A stretch of DNA of 33,104 nt. Origin: an uncultured Desulfuromonadales bacterium (GTDB lineage: Bacteria; Desulfobacterota; Desulfuromonadia; Geobacterales; CAIOGM01). The stretch lies in contig CAIYUY010000343.1 of the NCBI GenBank assembly GCA_903929485.1, positions 1 through 33,104 on the forward strand, written 5' to 3'. The position numbers and the translations under genes are program-made. The notes below the pieces were generated by a model. The model was not told where the DNA came from. It was given only the letters and a program-made list of their open reading frames with translations, and did not search any database. Shown here in pieces: positions 31,519 to 33,104 of this stretch. Positions within the stretch are counted from its first letter, which is position 1. Each line of letters begins with the position of its first letter.

Positions 31519-32649
31519 ATGGCTAACACCCTTACCGCACTGCAACCTATTCTCTTTTCCGCCGCTCAAACAGTTTCTAATGAACCGTTCGGAGTGGTCA
31601 ACAGTATCACTACCGACTTCGATGATAAGGGAGTCGCCAAGGGGGATAACGTCATAGTCCCCATCACCCCTACCCGCACCCCTACGGACTTTACCCCCGG
31701 CCCTACTTCCTCTTCCGGTGATGACGCCGTAGCCGCGAACGTCGTGGTGCAGATCACCCAGTCCAAAAAGGTGAGCTGGAACCTTACCGGCGAACAGGTC
31801 CGCTCCCTGGATAATGGCGGTGACTCGAAAGAGTGGATTCGCCAGATGGTGGCACAGGGTATGCGGGCATTGCGCAACCTGGCTGAAGCCGACGCCGCCT
31901 TACAAATCAAGCTGGGAGCGTCTCGCGCCTACGGCACCGCCGGAACGGTCCCCTTTGCTTCCGACCTCTCCCCCATCACCAACCTGTATAAGATGCTCAA
32001 GGACAACGGCGCACCCATGGCGGATCTTCAGCTTGTGGTGGATACATCGGCGGGACTTAACCTTCGTAACCTGGGGATCATTCAGCAGGCGTATCAGGCG
32101 GGAAGCGACGAAGAACGACGCAATGGAAAGTTACTGCGTCAGTTCGGATTTTCCATCGGGGAGTCAGCGGGAATCGTGGGACACATCAAGGGCACCGGAG
32201 CATCTTACGTCACCTCCGGTTCCACTGCTCCCGCCGTCAACTCTATTGCCCTGGTTACCGGTTCGGGTACCGTGGTTTCCGGTGACGTGGTGACCTTCGC
32301 GGCCGACACCGGCGATAAGTATGTCGTGGGGAGCGGAGTCTCCGCGCCGGGGACCATTATTCTAGGGAGGCCCGGCGCCCGCATGACCATTGCCACCGCC
32401 AACGCCTTGACCGTCGGCAATAACTACACGCCTCATCTGGCGTTCGAACGCTCCGCCGTTGTCGGGGTTTTCCGTCCCCCTATCATCCCCGAAAACCCCA
32501 CGATCCAACAGACCACCATCAGTGATGAATCAGGACTTACTTATCTGCTGCTGGATATCGCCCAGTATGGTCAGCGTACCTGGGAACTGCATCTGGCTTA
32601 CGGATCCAAGGTTGTACAGGGTGAACATGTCATGGTGCTCATGGGGTAA
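31519..32649 (+). CDS. Major capsid protein, P22 coat-like
   Basis: 376 residues. Features of the P22 coat family: NTLTALQPILFSAAQTVSNE at the N terminus, KKVSWNLTGEQVRSLDN, and an inserted beta-domain with SGDVVTFAADTGDKYVVGSG (about 254-273) like the P22 telokin-like insertion. The C-terminal part reads GLTYLLLDIAQYGQRTWELH with GSKVVQGEHVMVLMG. TACAGGAG precedes the start by nine bases. It builds the T=7 shell around the scaffold product of the gene just upstream. Confidence 0.88.
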   Translation: MANTLTALQPILFSAAQTVSNEPFGVVNSITTDFDDKGVAKGDNVIVPITPTRTPTDFTPGPTSSSGDDAVAANVVVQITQSKKVSWNLTGEQVRSLDNGGDSKEWIRQMVAQGMRALRNLAEADAALQIKLGASRAYGTAGTVPFASDLSPITNLYKMLKDNGAPMADLQLVVDTSAGLNLRNLGIIQQAYQAGSDEERRNGKLLRQFGFSIGESAGIVGHIKGTGASYVTSGSTAPAVNSIALVTGSGTVVSGDVVTFAADTGDKYVVGSGVSAPGTIILGRPGARMTIATANALTVGNNYTPHLAFERSAVVGVFRPPIIPENPTIQQTTISDESGLTYLLLDIAQYGQRTWELHLAYGSKVVQGEHVMVLMG

Positions 32650-32654
32650 AAAAC

Positions 32655-32745
32655 CGTGAAGGATGAAGGGTGAATAGTGGAAAGATCAAAAGATTTATCC
32701 ACTAAACACCCCTCACCCTTCACTCTTCACCTTTCACTCTTGCTT
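32655..32745. repeat. GTGAAGG-type simple-sequence inverted repeat
   Basis: GTGAAGGATGAAGGGTGAAT at the left is opposed by CCCTTCACTCTTCACC further right, around a hairpin AGTGGA/TCCACT. It is the same simple-sequence family as 23945-23979, here in both orientations. It fills the gap after the capsid gene and might serve as a weak terminator. Confidence 0.6.
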
Positions 32746-32760
32746 ACTCGGGGTATCAGA

Positions 32761-33104
32761 TGCGCATTGCCACGAAAAATGAAGTTTTGCTTATCATGGG
32801 ATCATGCGTCCCTTCCTTTGCGGCTTTCTGCACCTCTCCGCTAGGAGCCGCGACTAAATTCTTGTTCGATAACGCCACGTCATTTGACCTTGACTCGGAA
32901 CTGGTGCAGGGGATGACTGCTCAACTCAACGCGGCGGGGATCATTGATGCTGACTGTCTGGCGAGATTTACGGCGTTCGGGGTAGACGTCCCACCGCCCG
33001 CTCCTCGGACGTATCGTTATCGAGTCCCGGCAGGTCTACCGTACCCCGAAGGTTCAACCGGGGAACCTGACGCATCCATACCCGACTACTTTATCATTAC
33101 CACA
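32761..33104 (+). CDS. Phage structural protein, partial at right edge
   Basis: Open frame from ATG 32761 through the window end, at least 114 residues with no stop. It begins MRIATKNEVLLIMGSCVPSF, then TKFLFDNATSFDLDSELVQG and a Pro-rich stretch VDVPPPAPRTYRYRVP followed by DYFIITT. Position after the coat protein fits a head-completion or neck protein; sequence family not recognised. Start chosen as the first ATG after GGGGTATC. Confidence 0.55.

Overview
The window looks like chromosome of a Gram-negative anaerobe, most likely a deltaproteobacterium of the Desulfuromonas/Geobacter kind. This is inferred from an indolepyruvate:ferredoxin oxidoreductase subunit beside an arylacetate-CoA ligase, two TrpB types in tandem, many lipoproteins, and the style of the phage genes. 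It is not proven by any rRNA or marker gene. No tRNA, rRNA or CRISPR array was seen.

Region 1 (1-6101) is core metabolism, all on the + strand: iorB, paaK, trpB2, trpF, trpB, then a lipoprotein lytic transglycosylase. Aromatic 2-oxoacid oxidation, CoA activation and the tryptophan branch lie side by side, and no trpA follows trpB. Region 2 (6102-8567) is a scar zone. It holds one copy of a 204-bp repeat, a perfect 25-bp inverted repeat next to the C-terminal stub of a REP-associated (Y1) transposase, a ParE/RHH toxin-antitoxin pair, palindromic repeats, and short remnants of type I restriction genes (hsdM and hsdR).

Region 3 (8568-17635) is a nine-gene + strand cluster: zinc-ribbon/FHA protein, PP2C phosphatase, exported VWA protein with a cytoplasmic zinc ribbon and FHA, FHA/zinc-ribbon membrane protein, two Ser/Thr kinases, two coiled-coil lipoproteins, and an S41-type periplasmic protease. 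It reads as an envelope-spanning phospho-signalling module: kinases and phosphatase write and erase Thr phosphorylation, three FHA proteins read it, and VWA, kinase and phosphatase tails plus lipoproteins and protease sit outside the inner membrane. A second copy of the 204-bp repeat, beside a broken IS4-type transposase (17715-18395), bounds it on the right, so direct repeats bracket the accessory region.

Region 4 (about 18600 to the right edge) is a prophage that continues past the window. The leftward part has a DUF1640-like protein, a Pif1-type helicase, a CI-like repressor and a small membrane protein. The rightward early part is a chain of tightly overlapping small genes: zinc-finger proteins, an AlpA-like regulator, a winged-helix and helicase-loader-like pair, a frameshifted HTH gene and a Mor-like activator. 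A 250-bp segment without a convincing ORF but dense in hairpins interrupts it. The late part has terminase small and large subunits, an AT-rich moron-like gene, a podovirus-type portal, a Bbp19-like protein, scaffold and a P22-type coat protein, an order like Bordetella phage BPP-1. No integrase or att site is visible in the window.
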